Assembly (NCBI RefSeq): GCF_009746585.1
Contig: NZ_WRPO01000009.1
Location: 1 to 64,000, forward strand
DNA: 64,000 bases
Reading direction: 5' to 3'
From: Novosphingobium aquimarinum
GTDB lineage: Bacteria; Pseudomonadota; Alphaproteobacteria; Sphingomonadales; Sphingomonadaceae
Every line of letters begins with the position of its first letter. The stretch's first letter is position 1. The position numbers and the translations under genes were made by a program. The notes below the pieces were generated by a model, which saw only the letters and a program-made list of their open reading frames with translations, did not search any database and was not told where the DNA came from. This document shows, one piece after another, positions 7,954 through 17,160 of this stretch.

Positions 7954-10017
7954 TCAGCCGCCGCGCAACAGCTGCACGCCCCAGTCGCGCTCGAACAAAT
8001 AGAGCAGCAGCCGCGCTGCCTCGCCGCGCTCGCCGGACAGGCCTGCGCCGCCCGAACGTTCCAGCAGCAACCGCGCATCGTCGTGCGCGACAGGAAGCAG
8101 GCGCTGGATCTGCTCAAGATCGGCAATCCGAAACGGCGTGTCGCCCGACTGGCGCGTGCCGAGCAGTTCGCCGCCGCCGCGCAGCTCGAGATCTTCCTCG
8201 GCGAGGCGAAACCCGTCCTGCGTCTCGCGCATCAAGGCGAGCCGCTGGCGCGCGGTCTCCGACAGCGTATTGCCGCGCAAGAGCAGGCACACCGACTTGC
8301 CTTCCCCGCGCCCGACGCGGCCGCGCAATTGGTGGAGCTGGGCGAGGCCGAACCGCTCGGCCTGTTCGATCACGATCAGCGTCGCGTTGGGCACGTCGAC
8401 ACCGACTTCGATCACCGTGGTCGCGACCAGCAGCTTGGCCGCACCGGTCGCGAATCGTTCCATCGCCGCGTCCTTCGCCTCAGGACGAAGCTGTCCGTGG
8501 ACCAGCACCACGTCGTCCCCGAACCGCTCCTTGAGCGCGGCATAGCGCGCTTCGGCGGCGGCGAGATCGTCGCTCTCGTTGTCGCGCACCATCGGGCAAA
8601 CCCAATAGGCCTGCGCGCCTGCCTCGAGATGCCGCGCGACTGCCGAGACGACGTCGTCCATCCGTTCGATCGCGACGACTCGCGTGTCGATCGGCTGCCG
8701 GCCGGGCGGCAGTTCGTCGAGCCGCGAGACTTCCATCTCGCCATATTGCGCTAAAGTCAGCGTGCGCGGGATCGGCGTTGCCGTCATCGCCAGGGTGTGC
8801 GGCGTGCGGCGCCCCTTGCGCGCCAGCATCAAGCGCTGGCCGACGCCGAAGCGGTGCTGTTCGTCGATCACGACCAGCGCCAGATTGCGGTACTCGACCG
8901 TGTCCTGGAAGATCGCGTGGGTGCCCACGATGATCTGGATCGAGCCGTCGAGCAGGCCCATCAGCACCGATTCGCGCGCCCGGCCCTTGTCCCGCCCCGT
9001 CAGGAGCGCGATCTCGACGCCGGTGCCGCGCGCCATCTTCATCAGTGTCGCATGGTGCTGGCGCGCAAGGATCTCGGTCGGTGCCAGCAGCGCCGCCTGC
9101 GCCCCGGCTTCCACCGCGACCAGCATCGCCTGCAGCGCCACGATCGTCTTGCCCGAACCGACATCGCCCTGCAGCAAGCGCAGCATCGGCGCGTCCTGCG
9201 CGAGATCGCCTTCGATCTCACCGATAGAGCGCACTTGCGCCCCGGTCAGCGCGAACGGCAGCGCGAGCTTGTCGCGCAAGTGCCCGTCGCCCGTCAGCGG
9301 GGTGCCGCGCTGCGCCCGATTGCTCGCGCGCACCAGCATCAGCGCGAGGCTGTTGGCGAGCAGCTCATCGAAGGCGAGCCGATCGAGCGCGGCTTCGCTT
9401 TTCTCGCGATGCGCGATCCGCAAGGCGTCGTCCCAGTCGGGCCAGCCGCGCTTCTCGACGAGCGCGGGATCGCTCCACTCGGGCAAGTCGGGAAGCGCCT
9501 TGAGGGCTTGCGCGACGAGGCTGGCGATGCGGCCCTGCGTCAATCCCTCGGACAGCGGATAGATCGGCTCGCGCAAATGCCCGAGCGGCGCGGCAGAGTC
9601 CTCGGACACATGCTCCGGGTGCACAATCTGCAGCATCTGCCCGTACTGATCGAGCCGCCCCGCGACCCAGCGTCGTTCGCCGACAGGCAGTGCCTTGCGC
9701 GCCGAGTAGGAAGCGCGGCCGAAGTAGGTGAGTGCGCAAATGTTGCCTTTGCCGTCTTCGGCGAGGACACGGAACGGGCCCCGGCCCGAGCTCGCGCGGT
9801 GTTCGCGGACGGTCAGCGCGATGACGATATTCTCGCCCACGCCTGCCTCGTCGAGGTCGGGCACCGCGCGTCGCTCCACGAAGCGATCGGGCAAGTGATA
9901 GGCCACGTCCTTGATCCGCGCGAGCCCGAGACGTTCGAGCGGGCGCTTCAGCTTGGGGCCGACACCTTCGAGGGTTTCGACTTCGGCAAACAGGGAGTGG
10001 AGCGCTTCGGGCCGCAT
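7954..10017 (-). CDS. recG: ATP-dependent DNA helicase RecG
   Basis: 687 residues, the normal RecG length. An N-terminal wedge/OB region includes the helix-hairpin GVGPKLKRPLERLG. The SF2 motor follows with Walker A GDVGSGKT, the Walker B box DEQHRFG, TATPIPRTL, and QLRGRVGRG. It remodels stalled replication forks and branch-migrates Holliday junctions. ATG 10017 (MRPEALHS) is preferred over an in-frame start 22 codons upstream because family alignment begins there. It is divergent from the host-attachment-like gene. Confidence 0.95.
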   Translation of the reverse strand: MRPEALHSLFAEVETLEGVGPKLKRPLERLGLARIKDVAYHLPDRFVERRAVPDLDEAGVGENIVIALTVREHRASSGRGPFRVLAEDGKGNICALTYFGRASYSARKALPVGERRWVAGRLDQYGQMLQIVHPEHVSEDSAAPLGHLREPIYPLSEGLTQGRIASLVAQALKALPDLPEWSDPALVEKRGWPDWDDALRIAHREKSEAALDRLAFDELLANSLALMLVRASNRAQRGTPLTGDGHLRDKLALPFALTGAQVRSIGEIEGDLAQDAPMLRLLQGDVGSGKTIVALQAMLVAVEAGAQAALLAPTEILARQHHATLMKMARGTGVEIALLTGRDKGRARESVLMGLLDGSIQIIVGTHAIFQDTVEYRNLALVVIDEQHRFGVGQRLMLARKGRRTPHTLAMTATPIPRTLTLAQYGEMEVSRLDELPPGRQPIDTRVVAIERMDDVVSAVARHLEAGAQAYWVCPMVRDNESDDLAAAEARYAALKERFGDDVVLVHGQLRPEAKDAAMERFATGAAKLLVATTVIEVGVDVPNATLIVIEQAERFGLAQLHQLRGRVGRGEGKSVCLLLRGNTLSETARQRLALMRETQDGFRLAEEDLELRGGGELLGTRQSGDTPFRIADLEQIQRLLPVAHDDARLLLERSGGAGLSGERGEAARLLLYLFERDWGVQLLRGG

Positions 10018-10126
10018 GGGCAGGCTCTTAGCTTGCGAATGCCTCGTTTCGCCAGCGTCATCGGAACATCGCCGCAATCCCAACGGTTATGATGGGGCAG
10101 AACGATTACATAAATGGAGAAACCGC

Positions 10127-10549
10127 ATGTTGTTACCGCACGGAACCGTCTTTGCCGTCGTCGATGGCGAGAATTTCGAGCTGTTCCGCAACACGGGAAT
10201 GGAAGCCGATCCGGAACTCAAGCAATTGGAAACGCCTGATCTGGAGGAAACCAACTACAGCTACGGCGCGCGCGATCACGACAAGGTCTCCCGCTTCAAC
10301 AGCGGCGCACCCAAGGGGCGCTTGGACAAGCTAGAGGAAAGCGCCCACGTCGTCGCCGTCGCGGAGTGGCTGAACAGTCAGGTGCTCAAGCACAAGATCG
10401 ACAAGCTCGTGGTCGTCGCCGATCCCAAGTCGCTGGGCGAGATGCGCAAGCGCTATCACAAAGAGCTCGAGAACGTGCTCATCGGCGAGCTGCCCAAGAC
10501 CCTGACCGGCCATTCCCCGGCCGAAATCGTCAAGGCGCTTCATAGCTGA
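10127..10549 (+). CDS. Host attachment family protein
   Basis: 140 residues of the family annotated as 'protein required for attachment to host cells'. It opens VAVVDGENFELFRN-like, with a conserved ...DKLVVVADPKSLGEMR... core and a C-terminal LPKTLTGHSPAEIVKAL. Start ATG 10127 follows GGAGA by 8 bases. No signal peptide or membrane segment is seen, so it is probably cytoplasmic. Despite the family name, its fold resembles translation release-factor-related RNA-binding domains and its role is unclear. It stands between recG (divergent) and sdhE. Confidence 0.8.
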   Translation: MLLPHGTVFAVVDGENFELFRNTGMEADPELKQLETPDLEETNYSYGARDHDKVSRFNSGAPKGRLDKLEESAHVVAVAEWLNSQVLKHKIDKLVVVADPKSLGEMRKRYHKELENVLIGELPKTLTGHSPAEIVKALHS

Positions 10550-10601
10550 CGAAGACTGCGGGCGACTTTCCAAGCTTTCGGACTGGTCCGAAGCACATCT
10601 T

Positions 10602-10635
10602 GCCCGCGCCGCTCCGAACGGGTAGCGGCGCGGGC
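10602..10635 (+). terminator. Perfect 12-bp hairpin ending exactly at the sdhE start codon
   Basis: GCCCGCGCCGCT (10602-10613) pairs perfectly with AGCGGCGCGGGC (10624-10635) across a 10-base loop, and the sdhE ATG is the very next base. It is 53 bases past the stop of the upstream gene and may terminate it. It lacks a T-tract and would occlude any ribosome-binding site of sdhE, so a translational control role is equally possible. Confidence 0.5.
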
Positions 10636-10905
10636 ATGTCCGAACTTTCGCCCCGTCTCGCCCGCATGCGCTTTCGCGCCTGGCATCGCGGCACGCGCGA
10701 AGCGGACTACATGATCGGCTGCTACTTCGATCGCTTTCACGGCGAGTGGGACGAAGCCGCGATCGCCTGGTTCGAGGATCTGCTCGAGGAAGATGACGTC
10801 GACGTCATGGCCTGGGCCTTGCAAACCGATCCCGTGCCCGAACGGTTCGCGGGCGAACTGATGGTGCGCATGCAGCAATTGGACTACGTCGACATCCCAC
10901 GGTGA
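10636..10905 (+). CDS. sdhE: Succinate dehydrogenase assembly factor SdhE (FAD attachment)
   Basis: 89 residues with the diagnostic RGTREADYMIGCYFD segment (RGxxE motif) and the downstream WFEDLLEEDDVDVMAW acidic helix. SdhE promotes covalent attachment of FAD to the flavoprotein subunits of succinate dehydrogenase and fumarate reductase in the cytoplasm. A TTG at 10600 in the same frame would encode the hairpin; ATG 10636 (MSELSPRLAR) fits the family length better. No clear Shine-Dalgarno sequence is visible because the hairpin occupies that position. Its location near recG and mfd is usual for this order. Confidence 0.92.
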   Translation: MSELSPRLARMRFRAWHRGTREADYMIGCYFDRFHGEWDEAAIAWFEDLLEEDDVDVMAWALQTDPVPERFAGELMVRMQQLDYVDIPR

Positions 10906-10972
10906 ATGCGCTGGCGTGAGGTCGTTATCGCGGCTTGCCGGTCCGGCCTACCGCCGATCCACCCACCCAGAC

Positions 10973-11063
10973 CGTCACCCTGAACTTGTTTCAGGGTCCA
11001 TCGCGCCCCGCAGACCGGCGGTCGGTGTGGAGGAATGGATGCTGAAACGAGTTCAGCATGACG
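10973..11063. repeat. Dispersed intergenic palindromic element (REP-like)
   Basis: Two 29-base arms face each other: 10973-11001 (CGTCACCCTGAACTTGTTTC...) and 11035-11063 (...GAGTTCAGCATGACG). Each arm is itself a small hairpin (CCCTGAA/TTCAGGG and GCTGAA/TTCAGC). Compared as inverted copies, they differ by paired changes that keep each hairpin intact. This type of CGTCACCCTGAA...TTCAGCATGACG element is scattered between genes in sphingomonad genomes. It lies in the 294-base gap between sdhE and mfd; the rest of the gap shows nothing I recognise. Confidence 0.8.
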
Positions 11064-11199
11064 GGCGGTGGCGCGCGCCGGTCGCCATTGGCATCCATTC
11101 CTTGCTCCGGCTGCGCCGCATGGTCAGCGCATCGCCCTGTCCCTTTCCATAGCGATTGAATTTCTCGGGCAAGCAGCTATCTCGCCCCGTTCCCGTCTC

Positions 11200-14100
11200 A
11201 TGCCCGACATTCAACGTATTCTCTCGGCCAAGGCGCCGCTGACGCTGTCCTCCGTCGTGCGCGGGGCGCAGCCGCTCGTCATGGCCGACCTGGCGCGCGC
11301 CGCGAAGGGCCGCGCCGTGTTCGTAGCGAATGCCGAAGCGGACATGAGCGCGCTGGCTGAAGCAGCGTCGTTCTTCGCGCCCGAGCTCGATGTTATCGAG
11401 TTTCCCGCCTGGGATTGCCTGCCTTACGACCGCGCCAGCCCGGCGCTCTCGGTGAGTGCGCGGCGGCTTTCGGCGCTGCACCGCCTGCAAGCGAAGCGGG
11501 ACGGGCCGCAGCTTCTGGTCACCACGGTCAATGCCCTGCTCCAGCGCGTGCTTACGCCGTTTCGCATCCGCGAATCGGTGCGGCTGCTCAAGACCGGCAT
11601 GGAGCTGGGTCACGAAAGCCTGATCGCGCTGCTGCGCCGGCAGGGCTATCAACGCAGCGACACCGCGATCGACGCGGGCGAATTCGCGGTGCGCGGATCG
11701 ATCTTCGACATCGTGCCTTCCGGTCTAGGCCAGGGCCTCCGCCTCGACTTCTTCGGTGACGAGCTGGAAACGCTGCGGCTGTTCGACACCTCTACGCAAC
11801 GCTCAACCGGCCCGGTCGACGAGCACTTGCTGCTGCCCGCAAGCGAAGCGCTGATGGACGAAGACACCGTCAAGCGCTTCCGCAGCCGCTACCGCGAGCG
11901 GTTCGGCGCCAATGCCACCGGCGATCCGATCTACCAGGCGATCAGCGAAGGGCGGCGCCTCGCGGGGATGGAGCACTGGCTGCCGCTGTTCGAAGAGCGG
12001 CTCGATACGCTGTTCGCGCACTTGTCGAGCGACGACCTGATCGTGCTGGAAAGCAACGCCCAGGCGGCGGGCGAAGAGCGGCTGAAGGACATTGCCGACT
12101 ATCACCGCTCCCGGCTCGACACCTCCGGGCAGCGGGCCGGCTCCTATCGACCGCTCGATGCGGACTCGCTGTACCTCTCGGCCGAAGAGCTCGAGACATG
12201 CCTGGCGCAATGGCCCGCGCACCGTGCCGATCCGTTTGCGCAACCCGAAGGCCCCAAGACGATCGACTTCGGCTTCTCGAACGCGCGCGATTTCGCGCCC
12301 GAGCGCGCGCGAGGCGACAATGCCTACGAAGCTGCCGCCAAGCACCTCCATGCGGTCACGAAATCGGGCCGCAAGGCGATCCTCGCCGCCTATTCCAAAG
12401 GCAGCCGCGCTCGCCTGACGTCGATCCTCGGCGAAGCCATGGCCCCCGAACCGGCCCTGGCCGAAAGCTGGCAGGACGCGCAAGGCAAGGCCTCGAAGTC
12501 GCGGCCCGCAGCGCTTGTGCTGCCACTGGAAACCGGCTTCGCCAACGATACGATCGAAGTCCTCGCCGAGCAGGACATTCTTGGCGACCGGCTCGTGCGT
12601 CGCAAGAAGAAGCGCAAGGATTCGGACGCCTTCCTGGCCGAATTGGCGGCGCTCACACCCGGCGATCTCATCGTCCACATGGATCATGGCATCGGCCGGT
12701 ACGAAGGCCTGCAGTCGATCCCCGTCGGCAAGAGCCCGCACGATTGCGTGATGCTCGAATATTCGGGCGGCGACAAACTCTACATCCCGGTCGAGAACCT
12801 CGACGTGCTTTCGCGCTACGGCTCGGAAAGCGAAGGCGTCGCGCTGGACAAGCTCGGCGGTGAAGCCTGGCAAAGGCGCCGCGCGCGCCTCAAGGAGCGC
12901 ATCCGCGAGATCGCGGGCGAGCTGATGAAGACCGCCGCCGAACGGGCCTTGCGCGAAGCAGTCGTCCTCCAGCCCGACAGTTCGAGCTACGATCAGTTCG
13001 CCGACCGCTTTCCCTGGCAGGAAACCGACGACCAGGAAGCCGCGATCGAAGATGTGTTGGGCGACCTTGCCGAAGGCAAGCCGATGGACCGTCTGGTCTG
13101 CGGCGATGTCGGCTTCGGAAAGACCGAAGTCGCACTACGCGCCGCCTTCGTCGCGGCCATGGCAGGCCAGCAAGTCGCCGTCGTCGCACCGACCACGCTG
13201 CTCGCCCGTCAGCACTACACCGGTTTTTCCGAGCGCTTCGCAGGTTTCCCGCTCGAAGTCGGACGGCTCTCGCGGCTCGTCCCCGACAAGGAAGCCAAAG
13301 CGACACGCGATGGATTGGCGGCGGGGACCGTTGACGTCGTCATCGGCACGCACGCTCTGCTCTCGAAGTCGGTCTCGTTCAAGCGGCTCGGTCTCGTCAT
13401 CGTCGATGAGGAGCAGCGCTTCGGCGTCAATCACAAGGAGAAGCTCAAGCAGCTGCGGACCGACGTCCACATGCTCACGCTCACCGCGACGCCGATCCCG
13501 CGCACCTTGCAGATGGCGATGTCGGGCCTGCGCGAGCTGTCCACCATCCAGACCCCGCCGGTCGATCGCCTCGCGGTGCGCACGTACGTGATGGAGTGGG
13601 ACGACATGGTGATGCGCGAGGCGCTGCTGCGCGAGCACCATCGCGGCGGGCAGAGCTTCATCGTCGTCCCGCGCATTGCCGACATGCCCGAAATCGAGGA
13701 ATGGCTCGGCAAGCATGTGCCAGAGATCAAGGTCGTCACGGCGCACGGACAAATGGGCGCGGGCGAAGTCGAAGAACGGATGAGCGCCTTTTACGAAGGC
13801 AAGTACGAAGTGCTGCTTTCGACCACGATCGTCGAAAGCGGTCTCGACATCCCGCGCGCCAACACCATCATCATCCACCGCGCCGACCGCTTCGGCCTCG
13901 CGCAGCTCTACCAGCTTCGCGGGCGCGTCGGCCGATCGAAATTGCGCGCCTACGCTTACCTGACGACGCCGGCGAACACCGGGCTTGCCGAAGTGGCGGA
14001 GAAGCGCCTCAAGGTGCTGGGCGATCTCGACAGCCTCGGCGCCGGGTTCCAGCTCGCCAGCCACGACCTCGACATTCGCGGCGCGGGCAACTTGCTGGGC

Positions 14101-14679
14101 GACGAACAATCCGGCCATATCCGCGAAGTCGGGTTCGAACTCTACCAGTCGATGCTGGAGGATGCGATTCTCGCGGCCAAGGCAGGTGGAGCGGGTCTGG
14201 AGAAGGACACGTCGGGGCTGTCCCCGCAGATCACGGTCGATGCGCCGATCATGATCCCAGAGGATTACGTACCCGATCTCGCGGTCCGCATGGCGCTCTA
14301 TCGCCGCTTGAACGACACCGATAGCCAACAGGAAATCGAAGCGCTTTCGGCAGAAATGATCGACCGCTTCGGACCGCTCCCCGACGCTACGGCCAACCTC
14401 ATCAAGCTGATCGAAATCAAGCAGCAGGCGATCGAAGCGCACATCGCCAAGATCGACGTCGGCGCGCGCGGTGCGCTGGTCAGCTTCCACGAAGACGCGT
14501 TCGCCAATCCCGCAGGGCTGATCGAATACGCGGCCAAGCGCGAAGGGACGATCAAGCTGCGTCCCGACAACAAGTTGCAGGTCAATCGCGCCTGGGGCGA
14601 TCCCAAGTCGCGCCTCAATGGCCTGTTCCAGCTCACCAAGGGGCTGAGCACGATCGCACGCAAGGTAGGTTCGGCGTAG
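11200..14679 (+). CDS. mfd: Transcription-repair coupling factor Mfd
   Basis: 1159 residues, the standard size. An N-terminal UvrB-like module comes first. The RNA-polymerase-interaction (CarD-like) domain begins near TPGDLIVHMDHGIGRYEG. The RecG-like translocase follows with GDVGFGKTEVALRAAF (Walker A), DEEQRFG and TATPIPRTLQMA, then QLRGRVGRS, and a C-terminal TRCF domain. It removes RNA polymerase stalled at lesions and recruits UvrA. ATG 11200 (MPDIQRILS) is chosen; the frame is open upstream to 11068, but that stretch covers the intergenic repeat region and lacks family similarity. Confidence 0.96.
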   Translation: MPDIQRILSAKAPLTLSSVVRGAQPLVMADLARAAKGRAVFVANAEADMSALAEAASFFAPELDVIEFPAWDCLPYDRASPALSVSARRLSALHRLQAKRDGPQLLVTTVNALLQRVLTPFRIRESVRLLKTGMELGHESLIALLRRQGYQRSDTAIDAGEFAVRGSIFDIVPSGLGQGLRLDFFGDELETLRLFDTSTQRSTGPVDEHLLLPASEALMDEDTVKRFRSRYRERFGANATGDPIYQAISEGRRLAGMEHWLPLFEERLDTLFAHLSSDDLIVLESNAQAAGEERLKDIADYHRSRLDTSGQRAGSYRPLDADSLYLSAEELETCLAQWPAHRADPFAQPEGPKTIDFGFSNARDFAPERARGDNAYEAAAKHLHAVTKSGRKAILAAYSKGSRARLTSILGEAMAPEPALAESWQDAQGKASKSRPAALVLPLETGFANDTIEVLAEQDILGDRLVRRKKKRKDSDAFLAELAALTPGDLIVHMDHGIGRYEGLQSIPVGKSPHDCVMLEYSGGDKLYIPVENLDVLSRYGSESEGVALDKLGGEAWQRRRARLKERIREIAGELMKTAAERALREAVVLQPDSSSYDQFADRFPWQETDDQEAAIEDVLGDLAEGKPMDRLVCGDVGFGKTEVALRAAFVAAMAGQQVAVVAPTTLLARQHYTGFSERFAGFPLEVGRLSRLVPDKEAKATRDGLAAGTVDVVIGTHALLSKSVSFKRLGLVIVDEEQRFGVNHKEKLKQLRTDVHMLTLTATPIPRTLQMAMSGLRELSTIQTPPVDRLAVRTYVMEWDDMVMREALLREHHRGGQSFIVVPRIADMPEIEEWLGKHVPEIKVVTAHGQMGAGEVEERMSAFYEGKYEVLLSTTIVESGLDIPRANTIIIHRADRFGLAQLYQLRGRVGRSKLRAYAYLTTPANTGLAEVAEKRLKVLGDLDSLGAGFQLASHDLDIRGAGNLLGDEQSGHIREVGFELYQSMLEDAILAAKAGGAGLEKDTSGLSPQITVDAPIMIPEDYVPDLAVRMALYRRLNDTDSQQEIEALSAEMIDRFGPLPDATANLIKLIEIKQQAIEAHIAKIDVGARGALVSFHEDAFANPAGLIEYAAKREGTIKLRPDNKLQVNRAWGDPKSRLNGLFQLTKGLSTIARKVGSA

Positions 14680-14957
14680 ATCTATCGGTTTGGCCGATGG
14701 TGGGTCGGGTTTAGACCGATTCGGTCGGTGCGGCGGGCGCACTTATTAATGCTGAACAATCGAGAGTATCGGTTGAGGCGTGGCTCATGGACGATGAGGC
14801 GAGTTTAAACTCGATATACATCAATAGAGCTTCGCTCTCGATCCCCATTACCCTAGGGATTCGACACCCTTTCTCCCACGCCAGGCGCACGTGCTTCTTT
14901 TGAGTGAAGCAAATCCGTGGAGCAGAGAAGGCTCACACCAAGAATAGGAGGCCTGAT

Positions 14958-15542
14958 TTGGCCGAGATCCCCGTTGAACGGAAAAAAAGCAACGCCTGGA
15001 TATGGATTCTGCTCGCTTTCATCCTGGCCGCCCTGCTGCTCTGGTGGGCGGTATCCAGCAGCGACAATGACGACGCGGCTTTGACGCAAGCCGAACCGGC
15101 TGCGGCCACCTCCATGGCGCCTTATGACGGCGCGACCGAAAACATGGGTGAGAAGGCGGCAGCTTCCGGCGCGAACGCCGATGCCGATGCGGATGCGCTG
15201 ACCATCGCCGACATTTTCGCCACCCCCGAGCAGTATATCGGACGGGACGATTTCTCGGCCGAAGTCGATAGTCCCAAGGTTCCGACCGACCGTGGTTTCT
15301 GGGTCGAGCAGAAAGGCCGACGGATGTTCGCTTTGATCGTCGATGCGCCGAGCGACGCCTACAAGGACATCAACCCCGGCCAGCGCCTGCGCATTACCAA
15401 CGGCATGATCCGTGATGCGAGCTCGATCGGCGATCTTCCCGGCAAGCCGCTCGATGCGGATACGCGCAAGATCATCGAGGATCAGCCGGCGTTCCTCGTC
15501 GTCGACGAGAAGAACATCGAGATCCTGCAAAGCGCCGCTTGA
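14958..15542 (+). CDS. Membrane-anchored periplasmic protein of unknown function
   Basis: 194 residues from a TTG start fixed by a perfect AGGAGG (14946-14951) six bases upstream. Upstream ATG-like options lack such a site. A short basic N-terminus is followed by one membrane helix (WIWILLAFILAALLLWWAV, about residues 12-30) and an Ala/Asp-rich linker. A ~120-residue extracytoplasmic domain (ADIFATPEQYIGRDDFSAEV...) ends in VVDEKNIEILQSA and looks like a small beta-barrel. It lies 29 bases before the PRC-barrel gene and is probably cotranscribed with it. No family was recognised with confidence. Confidence 0.75.
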   Translation: MAEIPVERKKSNAWIWILLAFILAALLLWWAVSSSDNDDAALTQAEPAAATSMAPYDGATENMGEKAAASGANADADADALTIADIFATPEQYIGRDDFSAEVDSPKVPTDRGFWVEQKGRRMFALIVDAPSDAYKDINPGQRLRITNGMIRDASSIGDLPGKPLDADTRKIIEDQPAFLVVDEKNIEILQSAA

Positions 15543-15571
15543 GCGGGCGCTGACTACGGAAAGGTACAAAG

Positions 15572-15895
15572 ATGGTAGATCAATTTATCGACCTCAAAGA
15601 GTTGGACGATTACCAGCTCGAGAACGACAGCCAGGACCTGCGCGGTCGTGCCTTGCGGGCATACGACGGGACGCGGATCGGGACGGTTCAGCGCATGCTG
15701 GTCGATCCCGAGAAGTCGAAAGTCGCGGCACTGGTGCTCGAAGACGGTCGCGGCGTTCCGGTCGAGGATATCGAGATTCGCGACGGCGAAGCCTTCATCG
15801 ATCCGGTTCAGGAATCGCGCTACTTCCAGTCCGAGGCCAAGCGTCACAACGTCGCGCGGGGCCCTGTCACAGTGCGGATGCGGCACAAGCTCTGA
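15572..15895 (+). CDS. PRC-barrel domain protein
   Basis: 107 residues. DLRGRALRAYDGTRIGTVQRMLVD...VAALVLEDGRGVPVEDIEIRDGEAFI is a typical PRC-barrel, a small beta-barrel also found in RimM and the photosynthetic reaction-centre H subunit. GGAAAGG sits about 9 bases before the ATG. Such stand-alone PRC proteins in alphaproteobacteria are often stress-associated, but no regulatory signature can be assigned here. Cytoplasmic, with no signal peptide. Confidence 0.85.
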   Translation: MVDQFIDLKELDDYQLENDSQDLRGRALRAYDGTRIGTVQRMLVDPEKSKVAALVLEDGRGVPVEDIEIRDGEAFIDPVQESRYFQSEAKRHNVARGPVTVRMRHKL

Positions 15896-15962
15896 TGCTT
15901 GTTGTGGACCACGGGTCCGTGCGAACGCGCGGCCCCAATGGTAACGATCATGCCTGTTAAGT

Positions 15963-15985
15963 AGGGGCGGGCAGAGCCCGCCCCT
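15963..15985. terminator. Hairpin between convergent genes
   Basis: AGGGGCGGGC (15963-15972) pairs perfectly with GCCCGCCCCT (15976-15985) over an AGA loop. It sits 67 bases after the PRC-barrel stop and 6 bases after the end of the convergent OmpA gene. The symmetric GC stem could stop transcription from both sides; no strong T-tract is present. Confidence 0.6.
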
Positions 15986-15991
15986 CGCTCA

Positions 15992-16867
15992 TCACAGTCC
16001 GTCGACGCTCTTGCTGACGAGAATGTTGACCGCGACGCGGCGGTTCTGGGCCTTGCCTTCGGCCGTGTCATTGGGCGCCATCGGATCGGCTTCGGCCATG
16101 CCGGTGGGCGTCAGCATCCGATAGGGCTTCCACCCGCAGGATTGCTGCAGGTAATTGACCACGCGGCCTGCACGCTTCTCGCTCAGCGCCTGGTTCACTT
16201 CGTAACTGCCGGTGGAATCCGTGTAACCCACGACCAGCAAGAGCGCATTGTCCGTGCTTTCGGCCTGCGCCGCCGCAGCGCAAAGATCGGCCTTCGCTTC
16301 CTCGCTCAAGGCATAGCGGCCAGTGGCGAAGTTGACGTTGGTCGTGCCCTTGATGTTGTACTGATCGATGTCGCCCAGGCGTCCGCGCAGGGACTCGGTC
16401 GCTGCGGTCTGCTCCGCGAAGCGCTGGTCGGTGCCGTTGCGGATCATCCGCGCGGTCTTAAGATCCTTGGTCTTGAGTTCGATGCGCTTGGCCACGAGGC
16501 CGCCGTCCCACTGCAGCGTCTCGACCGCTACGGGCAGGCCGTTGAGCAAGGACGCCGCCGCATGTTCCTTGCGTCCCAGGCCGAGGAAACCACCGCTCGA
16601 CTTGACCTCGGTGCTGTCGCTGAGCGCGACGACCGTTTGCGTGCCATCCGCACCCGTCACCTGCATTTTCTCGCCACTGCGGGCGGAAATGATCCCTTCG
16701 ATTTCGGGACCTTCGGCCATGTCTGCCACGGCGGGCATGGTCTGCTCGCCGTAAACGGTCGCGGCAACGTCGGCCTCGGGTGTCTGCGCGGCGAGACCTC
16801 CCGCCAGCGGCAGCGCGGCGGCGGCAAGGATCAGATTGGCCTTGGACAAGGGGGGCATAACACGCAT
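15992..16867 (-). CDS. OmpA family outer-membrane / peptidoglycan-associated protein
   Basis: 291 residues. A signal peptide ends near LAAQT, a central ~150-residue region of unknown type follows, and the C-terminal OmpA domain has FATGRYALSEEAKADL..., LLLVVGYTDSTGSYEVNQALSEKRAGRVVNYL and AQNRRVAVNI. The D and R that hold diaminopimelate in peptidoglycan are present (TDSTG / NRRV). Start ATG 16867 has GAGGAGA 5 bases upstream. In-frame sequence further upstream is not similar to anything. It likely tethers the outer membrane to the cell wall. The 293 bases up to the next gene (16868-17160) hold nothing I can identify beyond its presumed promoter. Confidence 0.88.
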   Translation of the reverse strand: MRVMPPLSKANLILAAAALPLAGGLAAQTPEADVAATVYGEQTMPAVADMAEGPEIEGIISARSGEKMQVTGADGTQTVVALSDSTEVKSSGGFLGLGRKEHAAASLLNGLPVAVETLQWDGGLVAKRIELKTKDLKTARMIRNGTDQRFAEQTAATESLRGRLGDIDQYNIKGTTNVNFATGRYALSEEAKADLCAAAAQAESTDNALLLVVGYTDSTGSYEVNQALSEKRAGRVVNYLQQSCGWKPYRMLTPTGMAEADPMAPNDTAEGKAQNRRVAVNILVSKSVDGL

Positions 16868-17160
16868 GAAACTCTCCTCAATTTGCAATTCCAGCCGCAA
16901 TTTCGTCAGCCGGCGACGGACGCGCCCAGCGAAAAAGCTGCTCCCGCGGCCCTTCGATGCGGGCTCGCGGTTCATAAGTGCTGCCACCGGATCCAGGCGA
17001 CATGTCCGGCATGGGTGTTCAAGCGAACCTTGCGCGCAAATGAACGCGCGCGCCGAAGAGCGCCCTCCCCTTGGCGATCCGGGCAGCGTCTGGGATGAAC
17101 GGAGTGATTGTGGTGGTGCGAGCCGCGGGTCGAGTGACGACCCCTGCCCTCCAGCCGGGG

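Noticed and set aside
14800..14813. CGAGTTTAAACTCG perfect 14-bp palindrome in the 278-base gap after mfd
   Set aside because: Single occurrence seen, no promoter or gene start within useful distance; could be chance. Noted in case it recurs genome-wide.
15896..15962. Additional small gene after the PRC-barrel gene
   Set aside because: No frame of useful length with a ribosome site; the segment only leads into the hairpin between convergent genes.
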